64,000 nucleotides of DNA from an uncultured Bacteroidales bacterium (GTDB lineage Bacteria; Bacteroidota; Bacteroidia; Bacteroidales; Paludibacteraceae). The notes beneath the pieces are model-generated. The model was not told where the DNA came from. It did not search any database and worked only from the letters and a program-made list of their open reading frames with translations. Positions within the stretch are counted from its first letter, which is position 1; the number at the start of each line of letters is the position of its first letter. Positions 42,394 through 52,375 of the stretch are shown here, piece by piece. The position numbers and the translations under genes were made by a program. Where the stretch lies: NCBI GenBank assembly GCA_900319105.1, contig ONND01000001.1:62001-126000 (forward strand), given 5' to 3'.

Positions 42394-45318
42394 ATGAAAA
42401 AGACATTTCTTTTTGTGTTAGGTGCAATGTTAAGCATCAATGCATGGTCGTATGACAACGTGGCAGCGACCGTAAAGTGGGCTGATGGAACCGACAAAGC
42501 AGTCGTAACATCAGATGCCTTGGATGGAATCAAGGAGACAAAACGTAAAGTGGGCACAGCTCTAACAGAGGGCTCCCGCAGTAATCTTGCCGCCAATAAC
42601 GGTGTTGCGATGGCGACATTCACTCCTGCCACCAACAAACCCGGTAAAGTTACATCAGCAATGGTGGAGTACAGCGTGAAGATGAAGAAAGGCGTTACCT
42701 TTACGCTGACAGGCGTTAGTTTTGACGCCATCAAGCAAGGTACAGATGGTGCTTCATTCGATTGGACTTATGCGGTAGATGGTATAGCCGGAGATGCCAT
42801 TAATGTACCGGAGGGAGAACTTCTGCGTGACAATAACACCAGCGGCACGCCGGCTTTGAATCACTCACAAACTATCACGGCGAGTGCCGGACAGGAAGTG
42901 AGCGTACGTTTCTACGTATCGGGCTTTAACGCCGGAAAGTTGCTTTGTTTGAGTAATATTCAGTTAACCGGTATTATCAACGGTGAAGAGGAGGTACGTG
43001 CATTCACAGATTTCAAGATTGATTTCCGTTCTGAGAATCCGACCTTCGTTCTTCCGGAAGGCGGCGTACAACCGAGCAATGTTAGTTTTGCGAACCTGAA
43101 CTACAAGGATGCCCAGCACGGTATTCAAGGCGGTACGATCACGGTAAACGTGGATGGACCTGTGAAATTCACCCTCGGCGGATGTTCTTGGGGAAATGGT
43201 ATTGCCATCAGTAAAAATGACGAGGCTCTGACGACTATTGATAACAAAGTAGGCTGCGACAATAGTGGAGTAGGTAGTGGTTACACCAAGTTCGTGACTT
43301 GGACATATAACGTAGAGGAGGCAGCCGTGCTGACCTTCACTGTAAACGGCTATCTCCCGTATTTCTTCGCAGAGGCATGTGATTTCGTGCCGCAGGTAGA
43401 GGTGCGTTATTATGACACAGACGGCAAAACGCTCATCGGTAGCGAAATAGTAAACGGTGGCTCTAAACTGGCATACAAATACAATGCAGACTCGGTAACT
43501 GTAGCCGCAGGTAAGGCTTTCCGCGGTTGGTTCGACGGTACTACTCTTACTTCCCTCAAGGTAGCAGAAGGTATTGAACTTTATGAGGATTTAAACCTTT
43601 TTGCCAAAGCTACGGATATTGAAGTAGCGCAGTTAGGCGCAATCTTCAATTATGATCTCACGCAAAAAAGTTTCTACATTGAGGATCATGAGTTACTCTC
43701 TACGGAGGGTGGTGTATTCCATGATAGTAAGCACGGATGGGTATTCTCAAACGGCAATACATTAAGTGTCCAGGTAGCCGGAAATGCATTGCTGATTGTA
43801 GGAGTATGTGAGGAATCCGCAACAGGAACAACGGAGGTTAAAGATGCAGACGGCAATGTTGTAGGTTCTCTGCAGGTGGAGAAAAAAGTAACCGGTGACG
43901 GATTGAAACAGTCCATCTCTTATAAAGGCGAAGCTACTACGCTGACATTCCATTTCACCGCTACGAATTATATCCATAACCTAAAGGTTTATAATATTTC
44001 TGAGCTTCCCGAGAAGGGCGAGACCGGTTACTACGAGATCGCTCCGAACGATGGTGCCGGATTTATTCTGGCTCTTGAGTCAGCAAAAGAAGGCGATAAG
44101 ATCTTCCTGCCGAACGGTGTGTATGACTTAGGTGAGACTGTTCTGACAGCCATCAGTCAAAATAATATCTCCATTATCGGTCAATCAATGGAAGGAACGA
44201 TTATCAAGAACGCTCCAGATTTCCATAACGAGGGAATTGGCAAAACAGCCACTCTATTGATTACCAAGAATGTATCCGGCACTTATTTACAGGATCTGAC
44301 CCTCCAGAACGCCATGGATTACTATGCCGCTATCGCAGCCGGTCTGGAAGGTGGTCGCGGTGTGGTTTTGCAGGATCAAGGAACGCAGACTGTATGCAAG
44401 AACGTACGTCTGCTCTCCTATCAGGATACCTATTACAGCAACCTACAAGGTGCAGTAAAGTATTTCGAGGATTGCGAGATTCACGGAACGGTTGACTTCA
44501 TCTGCGGCGACGGTAGCGTTTATTTCAAGAACAACGTTCTCTATTGCGAGAAACGTAATGCTAATGGCTCCGGTAGCGATGTAATCACAGCCAGCAACGC
44601 AATAGATAGCGATCACGGTTATGTATTTGAAGGTTGTACTATCAAGAGTGTGTGCCCGATTGTTTCTCTCGGACGTGCATGGAATAACCAGCCGGAAGTC
44701 GAATATCTCAATACCACTATCGACTATAGCGCAGGTCAGTTTGCTCTTGCCGATTCGAAAGGTGAAATCAAGCGCTGGACTACGCCTCTGATGAGTGCCG
44801 GTGCCTGGCCTACATTCGGCGAGTACAACACTTGTGATACCGCAGGCAATCTGCTTACTCCAGCAAGCAATGTAGTAACCTTCATTGATAAAAAGTCCAA
44901 TGATGCAACCAAAGATGTTGAGACCGTGCTGAGCGCAGAGCAAGCAGCTGTATTCACTATGGCTAATACCCTCGGTGACTGGGCAGCAACGGCAAAGACT
45001 GATGCTACACAGGCAGTTTGCGATCTGAAAAACATCGAAGATGAAGGTATTTATCTGGTAGAGACTCTTAACGGCAATGCAGAGCTAATGCTGGGTTCGC
45101 AACTTAAAGAAGAGGTGTTCCCTGAAGATTCAGGAATCACTGTCCGTAAAGCGAACGCCCGCGGTGGTTTCGGTTTGAAAGCCGGTGAGGAACCGCAAGG
45201 CGTAGAGAACACCAAGTCAGCCGAGGCAAAGAAGGCCGTAAAGGTATTCCGTGACGGGCAGGTTGTTATTCTCCGCGACGGACGCGAATTCAATGTTCTC
45301 GGTGCAGAGCTCAAATGA
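42394..45318 (+). CDS. Multidomain pectinesterase with T9SS-like sorting segment
   Basis: Secreted CE8 protein of 974 residues. After a signal peptide (MKKTFLFVLGAMLSINAWS) come beta-sandwich modules (~20-190 and ~200-325), an InlB-type beta-repeat (VEVRYYDTDGKTLIGSEIV, ~330-405) and another beta module (~410-535). The CE8 beta-helix spans ~540-860, with QDTYY, GTVDFICGDG and SLGRAW as catalytic motifs. The C-terminus (AVKVFRDGQVVILRDGREFN) is a sorting-like segment shared with the DUF4465 protein. The catalytic domain is closely similar to the upstream gene, so the pair arose by duplication. Confidence 0.9.
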   Translation: MKKTFLFVLGAMLSINAWSYDNVAATVKWADGTDKAVVTSDALDGIKETKRKVGTALTEGSRSNLAANNGVAMATFTPATNKPGKVTSAMVEYSVKMKKGVTFTLTGVSFDAIKQGTDGASFDWTYAVDGIAGDAINVPEGELLRDNNTSGTPALNHSQTITASAGQEVSVRFYVSGFNAGKLLCLSNIQLTGIINGEEEVRAFTDFKIDFRSENPTFVLPEGGVQPSNVSFANLNYKDAQHGIQGGTITVNVDGPVKFTLGGCSWGNGIAISKNDEALTTIDNKVGCDNSGVGSGYTKFVTWTYNVEEAAVLTFTVNGYLPYFFAEACDFVPQVEVRYYDTDGKTLIGSEIVNGGSKLAYKYNADSVTVAAGKAFRGWFDGTTLTSLKVAEGIELYEDLNLFAKATDIEVAQLGAIFNYDLTQKSFYIEDHELLSTEGGVFHDSKHGWVFSNGNTLSVQVAGNALLIVGVCEESATGTTEVKDADGNVVGSLQVEKKVTGDGLKQSISYKGEATTLTFHFTATNYIHNLKVYNISELPEKGETGYYEIAPNDGAGFILALESAKEGDKIFLPNGVYDLGETVLTAISQNNISIIGQSMEGTIIKNAPDFHNEGIGKTATLLITKNVSGTYLQDLTLQNAMDYYAAIAAGLEGGRGVVLQDQGTQTVCKNVRLLSYQDTYYSNLQGAVKYFEDCEIHGTVDFICGDGSVYFKNNVLYCEKRNANGSGSDVITASNAIDSDHGYVFEGCTIKSVCPIVSLGRAWNNQPEVEYLNTTIDYSAGQFALADSKGEIKRWTTPLMSAGAWPTFGEYNTCDTAGNLLTPASNVVTFIDKKSNDATKDVETVLSAEQAAVFTMANTLGDWAATAKTDATQAVCDLKNIEDEGIYLVETLNGNAELMLGSQLKEEVFPEDSGITVRKANARGGFGLKAGEEPQGVENTKSAEAKKAVKVFRDGQVVILRDGREFNVLGAELK

Positions 45319-45348
45319 GCAGAATGGGAAAAATGAGAAAATAATTAA

Positions 45349-47013
45349 ATGGATTGGTTTAGTAATTTATTTTTTGGCACGGGCATAGCACATTCAATTT
45401 TTGTGCTTGCCCTTGCCATTGCTATTGGTATTTTCTTGGGTGCGAAACTCAAGATCAAAGGTATTACTCTGGGTATTACGTGGATCCTCTTCTGCGCGAT
45501 TGCGTGCAGCCATTTCGGAATGCGTCTGGATCCATTAGTAGAATCATTTGCGAAGGATCTCGGACTTATCCTGTTTGTCTATTCGATAGGCTTGCAGGTT
45601 GGTCCCGGTTTCTTCTCATCGTTCGGCAAGGGCGGTCTGCAGCTGAATATGCTGGCGGCTAGTATCGTCCTATTAGGTTGCGTCACGGCATACGTCATTC
45701 ACCTCGTGAGCGGCACGGATATCGCTACGATGACGGGTGTGCTGTTTGGCGCTGTGACGAACACGCCTGGTCTGGGTGCGGCACAACAGACGTATCAAGA
45801 TATGACCGGTGTGTCCAACCCCGATATAGCGTCCGGCTATGCGATGGCTTATCCTCTGGGTGTGGTAGGCATTCTGTTCTCCATGCTCGTCATCCGTTGG
45901 GTGTTCCGCATCAAGATGGACAAAGAGGAAGATCAGGTCAAAGCCGAGAAAGGCGAGGTGCAACAGGTAGAGCATTACGACATGCGCCTGACGAACCCGC
46001 AGATAGAGGGATTGCATGTGCGCGACTTGGGATTGCTGACGCATGTGACCATCGTGGTTAGCCGTGTGCTTGACACGCATGGGAATGAGTTCATGCCGGA
46101 TGCAGAGACCCTTCTGCACGTAGGCGACCAAGTGCGGCTGGTAACAGATAAGAAAAATGAACGCACGGTGCTGCTGCTCGGCGAACTGACGGACATCCAC
46201 TGGGAAGAGAAAGAGCAGAATATTCACCTGGTGAACCAACATATCGTGGTCACCAGAGACAAGATAAACGGCAAACAGATATGTGATCTGAAGGTACGCG
46301 ACGCCTTCCACATCACCATTACCCGTGTTCGCCGCGCCGGTATCGAGCTGTTGGCAACGCCGGATTTGCGGCTGCAATTAGGAGACCGCCTGACCGTAGT
46401 GGGCGAGAAAGAGGCGGTTGACCGGATTGCGAAGGCCTTCGGCAATTCCACCAAGAAACTGGATGCACCGAACCTGGCATCGCTCTTCTTCGGCATCATC
46501 CTCGGCGTGACACTGGGTTCTATTCCTTTTGCGCTTCCGGGCCTGTCACAGCCCTTCAAGTTAGGTATTGCCGGCGGTTCGCTGATTATTGCAATCCTGA
46601 TGGGCGCTTTCGGAACAAAATGGCATTTAGTGACCTATACGACTACTTCCGCCAACCTGATGATCCGCGAGATAGGTATCTCCCTCTTCCTCGCGGCGGT
46701 AGGTTTCGGAGCCGGTAGTTCGTTCGTAGAGACTTTATTGGACGGCGGATATGTATGGATAGGCTACGGCGTAATCATCACCCTTCTGCCGCTGCTGCTG
46801 ATAGGTATTATAGCGCGGTATCATTTCAAATTGGATTATTTCACGCTGATGGGCTTGATTGCCGGCTCAACGACTGATCCGCCGGCACTGGCGTACGCCA
46901 CTTCTCAGAGTTCGTCAAACGACCGCGCTGCGGTAGCCTATTCGACGGTTTATCCGTTGACTATGTTCCTCCGCGTGCTGACGGGACAGTTGATGATCCT
47001 ATTGTTTATATAG
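45349..47013 (+). CDS. YidE/YbjL (AspT-type) putative transporter with two TrkA_C domains
   Basis: Inner-membrane transporter of the aspartate:alanine exchanger family, 554 residues. Each half has about five helices with the repeated family segments LGLILFVYSIGLQVGPGFF and ISLFLAAVGFGAGSSFV. Between them (~205-370) lie two RCK_C/TrkA_C domains (LLHVGDQVRLV and LQLGDRLTVVGEK). GAVTNTPGLGAAQQ and GSTTDPPALAYATS are the conserved substrate-region motifs. Substrate unknown. It follows the pectinesterase with a 30-bp gap. Confidence 0.88.
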   Translation: MDWFSNLFFGTGIAHSIFVLALAIAIGIFLGAKLKIKGITLGITWILFCAIACSHFGMRLDPLVESFAKDLGLILFVYSIGLQVGPGFFSSFGKGGLQLNMLAASIVLLGCVTAYVIHLVSGTDIATMTGVLFGAVTNTPGLGAAQQTYQDMTGVSNPDIASGYAMAYPLGVVGILFSMLVIRWVFRIKMDKEEDQVKAEKGEVQQVEHYDMRLTNPQIEGLHVRDLGLLTHVTIVVSRVLDTHGNEFMPDAETLLHVGDQVRLVTDKKNERTVLLLGELTDIHWEEKEQNIHLVNQHIVVTRDKINGKQICDLKVRDAFHITITRVRRAGIELLATPDLRLQLGDRLTVVGEKEAVDRIAKAFGNSTKKLDAPNLASLFFGIILGVTLGSIPFALPGLSQPFKLGIAGGSLIIAILMGAFGTKWHLVTYTTTSANLMIREIGISLFLAAVGFGAGSSFVETLLDGGYVWIGYGVIITLLPLLLIGIIARYHFKLDYFTLMGLIAGSTTDPPALAYATSQSSSNDRAAVAYSTVYPLTMFLRVLTGQLMILLFI

Positions 47014-47065
47014 ACCGCTTCGCTAAAAGAATAAGGACCGCTGCGCTGAAGGAATAAAGACAGCA

Positions 47066-48421
47066 ATGAAATCCGTAAACAGGGAAATATTGCGTTTGGC
47101 GATACCCAGTATCTTGGCGAATATCACTATCCCGCTTGTGGGAATAGTAGATACCGCGATAGTGGGTCATCTTAGTGATGCGGCCGCGATCGGCGGAATC
47201 GCCATCGGCACGATGCTCTTTGATTTGCTGTACTGGAACTTCGGTTTTCTGAGGGTCGGGACGTCGGGCCTAACGGCGCAGGCCTATGGTAGAAGCCCCC
47301 TCCAACTCCCCCATGAAGGGGGAGAGAAAGGGATGAAAGTGCCGGATGAATGCCGTAAGATCCTTATGCAGAGTCTGTCGGTTGCCTGCCTTGCCGCTTT
47401 GGCTATCTGGGCAATCCAATGGTTCTTCGTCACCGCCGTTTTGGCCGTTGTGCCCTGCTCGGCAGAGGTAGCGGATGTAGCCCGTAGATACTTCTTTATC
47501 CGTATATGGGCGGCTCCGTTTACCCTTATGCTGATGGCGTTCAAGGGTTGGTTCATCGGCATGCAGGACACACGAAGTCCGATGGCCGTAGATATATGGG
47601 TGAATGTGGTGAATATGGCCGCCAGTTATATCCTCGCGTTTTATACCTCGCAGGGTATTCTTGGTGTAGCCTGGGGCACCGTGATTGCCCAGATGAGCGG
47701 ATTCTTGTTGGCAGAGGCAATCATGATTGTCCGGTATCCCGATGCGCGGGTTTACCAGACTCTCGAAGAATGGCGAGCTATAATGCGCTGGCCCGAGCTG
47801 AGACGAATGATGAAACTGAACGGCAATTTGTTTATCCGCTCGCTCTGCTTTATGGTTGTTTATGTTGGTTTTTCCATGTTAGCGAGCCGTTACGGCGATG
47901 TTGAACTGGCGGTGAGCAGCATCCTGATGAAGCTCTTTATGTTCTTCTCGTTCTTCGTGGACGGTTTTGCTTATGCCGGTGAAGCATTAGTGGGGAAAGC
48001 ATTAGGGGAAGTACAAGGGGACAAAGTACAAAGTACAAAGGGCATAAGTATCATCGTGAAAACGCTCTTTAACTGGAGTATAGGAGTGGGGGTTCTATTC
48101 ACGCTGATCTATGCCGTAGCGGGCGATGAAAGTATCGCGGTTATGACGAATGACGTGCCGGTCTTAGAAGCTGCCCAAAAATATATGGGTTGGCTTATTG
48201 CGATGCCTATCGTGAGCGCCATCGCTTTCATGTGGGACGGAGTTTATGTGGGCGCAACGGCGGGCAAGCCGATCCGTAATGCGATGATCTGGGCGGCAGT
48301 AGGTTTTGTGGTCGCGTACGTAATGACCTACCGCTTCGTCGGTGCACAGGCATTATACATTGCCTATTTCGCCCACTTGATAGCACGGGTGGTTTATCTG
48401 ACGGTCAAATGGAGATACTGA
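47066..48421 (+). CDS. MATE family efflux transporter (DinF-like)
   Basis: Twelve-helix Na+/H+-coupled antiporter of 451 residues. The N-terminal REILRLAIPSILANITIPLVGIVDTAIVGHL and the GTSGLTAQAYG motif are typical. Two foreign-looking segments occur in cytoplasmic or interhelical loops. SPLQLPHEGGEKG (~75-87) is encoded by a REP-like element (47295-47330). VQGDKVQSTKG (~315-325) is encoded by a heptanucleotide array (48011-48041). Both keep the frame. The 3' end overlaps the phosphopantetheinyl transferase by 13 bp. Confidence 0.9.
   Translation: MKSVNREILRLAIPSILANITIPLVGIVDTAIVGHLSDAAAIGGIAIGTMLFDLLYWNFGFLRVGTSGLTAQAYGRSPLQLPHEGGEKGMKVPDECRKILMQSLSVACLAALAIWAIQWFFVTAVLAVVPCSAEVADVARRYFFIRIWAAPFTLMLMAFKGWFIGMQDTRSPMAVDIWVNVVNMAASYILAFYTSQGILGVAWGTVIAQMSGFLLAEAIMIVRYPDARVYQTLEEWRAIMRWPELRRMMKLNGNLFIRSLCFMVVYVGFSMLASRYGDVELAVSSILMKLFMFFSFFVDGFAYAGEALVGKALGEVQGDKVQSTKGISIIVKTLFNWSIGVGVLFTLIYAVAGDESIAVMTNDVPVLEAAQKYMGWLIAMPIVSAIAFMWDGVYVGATAGKPIRNAMIWAAVGFVVAYVMTYRFVGAQALYIAYFAHLIARVVYLTVKWRY
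47295..47330. repeat. In-frame GC-rich REP-like element (site C)
   Basis: gccccctccaactccccc and gaagggggagag form a CTCCCCC/GGGGGAG hairpin inside the MATE gene, in inverted orientation. Confidence 0.8.
48011..48041. repeat. In-frame heptanucleotide array in the MATE gene
   Basis: acaaagt occurs twice and acaaagg once in register, after gtacaag and a one-base slip. Confidence 0.8.
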
Positions 48422-48957
48422 TCTTTGATCATATGAGCGAATGCACAGAAAGCGAGGTGCAACGAATGCTGCCGATGGTGTCTGCGCAGCGGAGCGAACA
48501 GGCACTTAGGTACAAGCATACACATGGGAAGTATTGCTGCCTCAAATCATGGCTGATGTTGAAGGAGTTGATAGACAAAAGACAACAGACCATAAGCGAT
48601 TTTAAGTACTACGAACACGGCAAGCCCTTTATGGAGAGCGGACCATATTTCAGTATCAGTCATTGCAAGGAAGGCATCGCCGTTGCTGTGGATGATACGC
48701 CGATAGGCATTGACATCGAAGGTATCCGTCATGCAGACAAAGAGCTTATTGCGCGTACGATGAATAAGGAAGAGCAGGAAGGGATGGATGAGAGGAAGTT
48801 CACTCGTCTCTGGACGCAGAAAGAAGCTATCGTCAAAGCGGAAGGAGTAGGGATCGTGTCGTTTGAACAACTGCGAGAGATAAGATGTCAGAATTCAGAA
48901 TTCAGAATTCAGACCATAGAGAAAGAGAAATATATTTACAGTATAGCACATAAATAA
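48409..48957 (+). CDS. 4'-phosphopantetheinyl transferase (Sfp type)
   Basis: Attaches phosphopantetheine from CoA to acyl or peptidyl carrier proteins. It has 182 residues, somewhat short. Motifs are YFSISHCKEGIAVAV (~78), GIDIEGI with the Mg-binding Asp/Glu (~103) and RLWTQKEAIVKAEGVG (~133). Residues ~161-170 (QNSEFRIQT) come from a heptanucleotide array (48889-48916) in the C-terminal region. Target carrier protein is unknown. It overlaps the MATE gene and precedes dnaX by 8 bp. Confidence 0.85.
   Translation: MEILIFDHMSECTESEVQRMLPMVSAQRSEQALRYKHTHGKYCCLKSWLMLKELIDKRQQTISDFKYYEHGKPFMESGPYFSISHCKEGIAVAVDDTPIGIDIEGIRHADKELIARTMNKEEQEGMDERKFTRLWTQKEAIVKAEGVGIVSFEQLREIRCQNSEFRIQTIEKEKYIYSIAHK
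48889..48916. repeat. In-frame heptanucleotide array in the phosphopantetheinyl transferase gene
   Basis: cagaatt occurs three times and is followed by cagacca, 28 bp in total. Confidence 0.88.
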
Positions 48958-48965
48958 CACTATAT

Positions 48966-50654
48966 ATGGAAAACTACATTGTATCAGCGCGGAAATACAG
49001 ACCGCAGACATTCGAGTCCGTCGTGGGGCAACAGGCCTTGACGGCAACTCTTCAGAATGCGATACGTCAGAACCATCTGGCGCATGCATACTTGTTTTGC
49101 GGTCCGCGAGGAGTGGGCAAAACCACTTGCGCACGTATCTTCGCAAAGACCATTAACTGTCTGAATCCCCAAAACGGCTACGACGCTTGTAATGAGTGCG
49201 AGTCGTGTAAGGCCTTCAATGAGCAGCGGTCGTTTAATATCCACGAGCTCGATGCCGCGTCGAATAACTCGGTGGATGATATCCGTTCGCTGATTGACCA
49301 GGTGCGCATCCCGCCGCAGATAGGCAAGTACTCCGTTTATATCATAGACGAGGTACATATGCTTTCCGCCGGGGCCTTTAATGCGTTGCTCAAGACGCTT
49401 GAGGAACCGCCTTCCTATGCCATCTTCATTCTCGCGACAACGGAGAAGCACAAAGTGCTGCCGACAATCTTGAGTCGCTGTCAGGTATATGATTTCAATC
49501 GTATCACGGTACCCGACACGATTGCTTATCTGCAAAAAGTTGCAGCGAACGAAGGTATCACGGTAGGAGAAGAAGCACTCAATGTAGTGGCGCAGAAAGC
49601 AGACGGCGGAATGCGTGACGCGCTTTCCATCTTCGACCAGTTAATGGCGTTCTGCGGTTCCACGATCACGTACGAGCGCACGATTGAGGTCCTCAACGTA
49701 CTTAATACCGATTATTATTTCTCGCTGGTGGACAAAGCTCTTGCGCACGATGTACCGGGTGTTTTGATGCTGCTCAACGATGTACTCAATCATGGTTTCG
49801 ATGCCGGTCATTTCGTTACCGGCATGGCGCAACATCTGCGCGATGTATTGGTGAGCAAAGATCCGCAGACGGTGACGCTGCTGGAGACCAGCGAGGCGAT
49901 TCGTACGCGTTATGCCGAGCAGGCCAAACGATGCCATCCTATATGGCTCTTCCAGGCACTCGATATCCTCAATACCTGCGATATCAACTACCGCACGGCA
50001 CGCAATAAGCGTCTGACGGTTGAGTTGGCTCTTGTCAAGTTATGCCAACTCGGTATGGCGCAGAATATCCCGATGCAGGCGAGTCAGGTGAGTCAACCTA
50101 AACAGCCGAGTGCTCCTAGTCAACCAAGTGCGCCTGTTCAGCCGGCGCCAACGGCTAATGCGCCGAAAGAACCGGTTATTCCTTCGATTCCGAAGATGCC
50201 CAAGATCAGTCTCGGCTTAGGAAAGAAGAAAGAGGAGAGCCCGGCTCCGGCTCCCACGTCACCGTCCACGCCAACGCCGCAGGAGGAGTCTAACCGCCCT
50301 TTTACGGCTGACCAACTCAGAGACGCGTGGGTTGGTCTGGCAGCAATCCATACGGACGAACCGCGTCTCAAACAGTTGATCGAGAGTTATATCCCTCGTC
50401 TGATAGATGAGCAGACGGCAGAGATACAGATGCCCAACCCGTGGCAGATGGACCAGATGCGCAAGGCTATGCCTCAATTAGCGCGCCAACTGCGCGAAGC
50501 ACTGCATAACAACCTGCTGCACGTACAACTCGTGCAGGCTGAGTACACCCAAGAACAGATGGCGTTTACCGCTGAAGAGAAATATAAAGTGATGGTGGAG
50601 CAAAATCCGGCACTCGCCCAACTCAAAGAGCGCCTGAACCTCCAGATAGACTAA
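48966..50654 (+). CDS. dnaX: DNA polymerase III subunit gamma/tau
   Basis: Clamp-loader ATPase, 562 residues. Walker A GPRGVGKTTCARIFAK (~44-59), the zinc cysteines CLNP...CNECESC (~65-82), Walker B IIDEVHM (~122) and sensor 1 ATTEKHKVLPTILSRCQ are all present. Domain III follows to ~375. A Pro/Gln/Ala-rich linker (~385-455) leads to a C-terminal domain (~460-562). I see no obvious slippery A run with a downstream stop for a gamma form, but did not analyse this in depth. Confidence 0.95.
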   Translation: MENYIVSARKYRPQTFESVVGQQALTATLQNAIRQNHLAHAYLFCGPRGVGKTTCARIFAKTINCLNPQNGYDACNECESCKAFNEQRSFNIHELDAASNNSVDDIRSLIDQVRIPPQIGKYSVYIIDEVHMLSAGAFNALLKTLEEPPSYAIFILATTEKHKVLPTILSRCQVYDFNRITVPDTIAYLQKVAANEGITVGEEALNVVAQKADGGMRDALSIFDQLMAFCGSTITYERTIEVLNVLNTDYYFSLVDKALAHDVPGVLMLLNDVLNHGFDAGHFVTGMAQHLRDVLVSKDPQTVTLLETSEAIRTRYAEQAKRCHPIWLFQALDILNTCDINYRTARNKRLTVELALVKLCQLGMAQNIPMQASQVSQPKQPSAPSQPSAPVQPAPTANAPKEPVIPSIPKMPKISLGLGKKKEESPAPAPTSPSTPTPQEESNRPFTADQLRDAWVGLAAIHTDEPRLKQLIESYIPRLIDEQTAEIQMPNPWQMDQMRKAMPQLARQLREALHNNLLHVQLVQAEYTQEQMAFTAEEKYKVMVEQNPALAQLKERLNLQID

Positions 50655-50662
50655 AGCATATA

Positions 50663-52369
50663 TTGGTTGACCTGTTGAAATATCTGCCTACGACCCGCAA
50701 AGAAACGGATCTGCGTGGCTGGGATGAAGTGGACATTGTCTTCTTCACCGGTGACGCGTATATTGACCACCCCTCGTTTGGGGCGGCAGTGTTGGGTCGT
50801 GTGTTGGAAGCCGCCGGTTATCGTGTGGCGATAGTGCCGCAACCGGACTGGCACGGCGACTATCGCGATTTCAAGAAGTTCGGCAAGCCGCGTCTCTATT
50901 TTGCCGTATCGGCAGGTAGTATGGATTCGATGGTGAACCATTATACGGCAGCCAAGCGCCGTCGGTCGGATGATGCCTATACGCCTGAAGGAAAGGCCGG
51001 TGCGCGACCTGATTATTGCACGATTACTTATTGCCGGATCTTAAAACAACTCTATCCCGATGTACCGGTTATTATCGGTGGTATCGAGGCTTCTATGCGC
51101 CGCCTCACGCATTACGACTACTGGAAGGATCAACTGATGCCTTCCATCCTCGTGGACTCAGGCGCAGATATGTTGGTTTACGGAATGGGCGAACAGGCCA
51201 TGACGGAGATAAGTAATGTGCTGAGGGATAAGGTACAAAGTACAAAGGAGTATTTACACCGAATACCACAGACGGCATTCTTAACGGGCGACCAATCCGA
51301 GATACCGGAGGAGGCCATTATGCTTGCTTCACACGAAGACGCCGTGCGTGATAAGCGCAAGCATGCGGAGAACTTCCGTCTCATGGAGATTGAGTCGAAC
51401 AAGATTCATCAGTCTCCTATCGTGCAGTCTGTAGGAAACCGCTTCGTGGTGGTCAATCCTTCCTATCCGCCTATGACAACCAAGCAGTTGGACGCAATCT
51501 ACGACCTGCCGTACCAATACACGCCGCATCCGAAATACAAGGACAAACGCATCCCGGCATACGAGATGATCAAGTGGTCCGTTTGTATGCACCGCGGCTG
51601 TTTCGGCGGTTGTGCGTTCTGCACGATCTCTGCGCATCAGGGCAAGCAGATCGTTTCCCGCTCCAAGGCCTCTATCCTGCGTCAGATAGAGCGACTCAGT
51701 CAGTTGCCCGACTGGCATGGCATAATTTCCGATCTTGGCGGGCCTTCGGCGAACATGTACATGATGCACGGCAAGGATATGTCCCTTTGTGAGCGTTGCG
51801 CCCGTGCTTCGTGTCTCCAGCCGTCGATTTGCAAGAACCTCAATCAGGATTTTGAGCCGCTTCTGGATATCTATCGGACGGTAGATAAGTTGCCGTACAT
51901 CAAGCATGCATTCGTCGGTTCGGGTATCCGATACGACCTGATGAGCGAGGCTTATGCCCGCCAACTCATTACCCGCCATGTGTCCGGACGTCTCAAGGTA
52001 GCGCCTGAACATTGTGCTGACACGGTACTGAAGATCATGCGCAAACCCTCATGGGCGAACTACTTGCGTTTCCGGGATCTTTTCCTGCGTATCAACAAAG
52101 AGGCGGGACTTAACCAACAACTCATCCCGTACTTCATTTCGTCCCATCCGGGCTGTACCAAGCATGATATGATGAGTCTGGCGGATGAGACCAAACGGAT
52201 GCATTACCGACCGGAGCAGGTACAGGACTTCACCCCGACGCCGATGACGCTCTCCACCACGATGTTTTACACCGGCATTAACCCCTACACGCGCGAACCT
52301 ATTTATGTCGCGCGTACACCCGAACAGAAAAAACAACAAAACCAGTATTTCTTCTGGTACAAAAAATAA
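50663..52369 (+). CDS. YgiQ family radical SAM protein
   Basis: Radical S-adenosylmethionine protein of unknown substrate, 568 residues. The family N-terminus YLPTTRKETDLRGWDEVDIVFFTGDAYIDHPSFG is present, here best read from a TTG (50663) because no ATG precedes the conserved part in frame. The 4Fe-4S motif is CFGGCAFC (~312-319), and GGIEASMRRLTHYDYW is typical. A short heptanucleotide run encodes DKVQSTKE (~191-198). The C-terminal GINPYTREPIYVARTPEQK ends the family. It follows dnaX by 8 bp. Confidence 0.88.
   Translation: MVDLLKYLPTTRKETDLRGWDEVDIVFFTGDAYIDHPSFGAAVLGRVLEAAGYRVAIVPQPDWHGDYRDFKKFGKPRLYFAVSAGSMDSMVNHYTAAKRRRSDDAYTPEGKAGARPDYCTITYCRILKQLYPDVPVIIGGIEASMRRLTHYDYWKDQLMPSILVDSGADMLVYGMGEQAMTEISNVLRDKVQSTKEYLHRIPQTAFLTGDQSEIPEEAIMLASHEDAVRDKRKHAENFRLMEIESNKIHQSPIVQSVGNRFVVVNPSYPPMTTKQLDAIYDLPYQYTPHPKYKDKRIPAYEMIKWSVCMHRGCFGGCAFCTISAHQGKQIVSRSKASILRQIERLSQLPDWHGIISDLGGPSANMYMMHGKDMSLCERCARASCLQPSICKNLNQDFEPLLDIYRTVDKLPYIKHAFVGSGIRYDLMSEAYARQLITRHVSGRLKVAPEHCADTVLKIMRKPSWANYLRFRDLFLRINKEAGLNQQLIPYFISSHPGCTKHDMMSLADETKRMHYRPEQVQDFTPTPMTLSTTMFYTGINPYTREPIYVARTPEQKKQQNQYFFWYKK
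51234..51247. repeat. Short heptanucleotide array in the ygiQ gene
   Basis: tacaaag occurs twice, with degenerate flanks (gataagg, gagtatt). The same core occurs in the MATE gene 3.2 kb upstream. Confidence 0.6.
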
Positions 52370-52375
52370 AGTACA

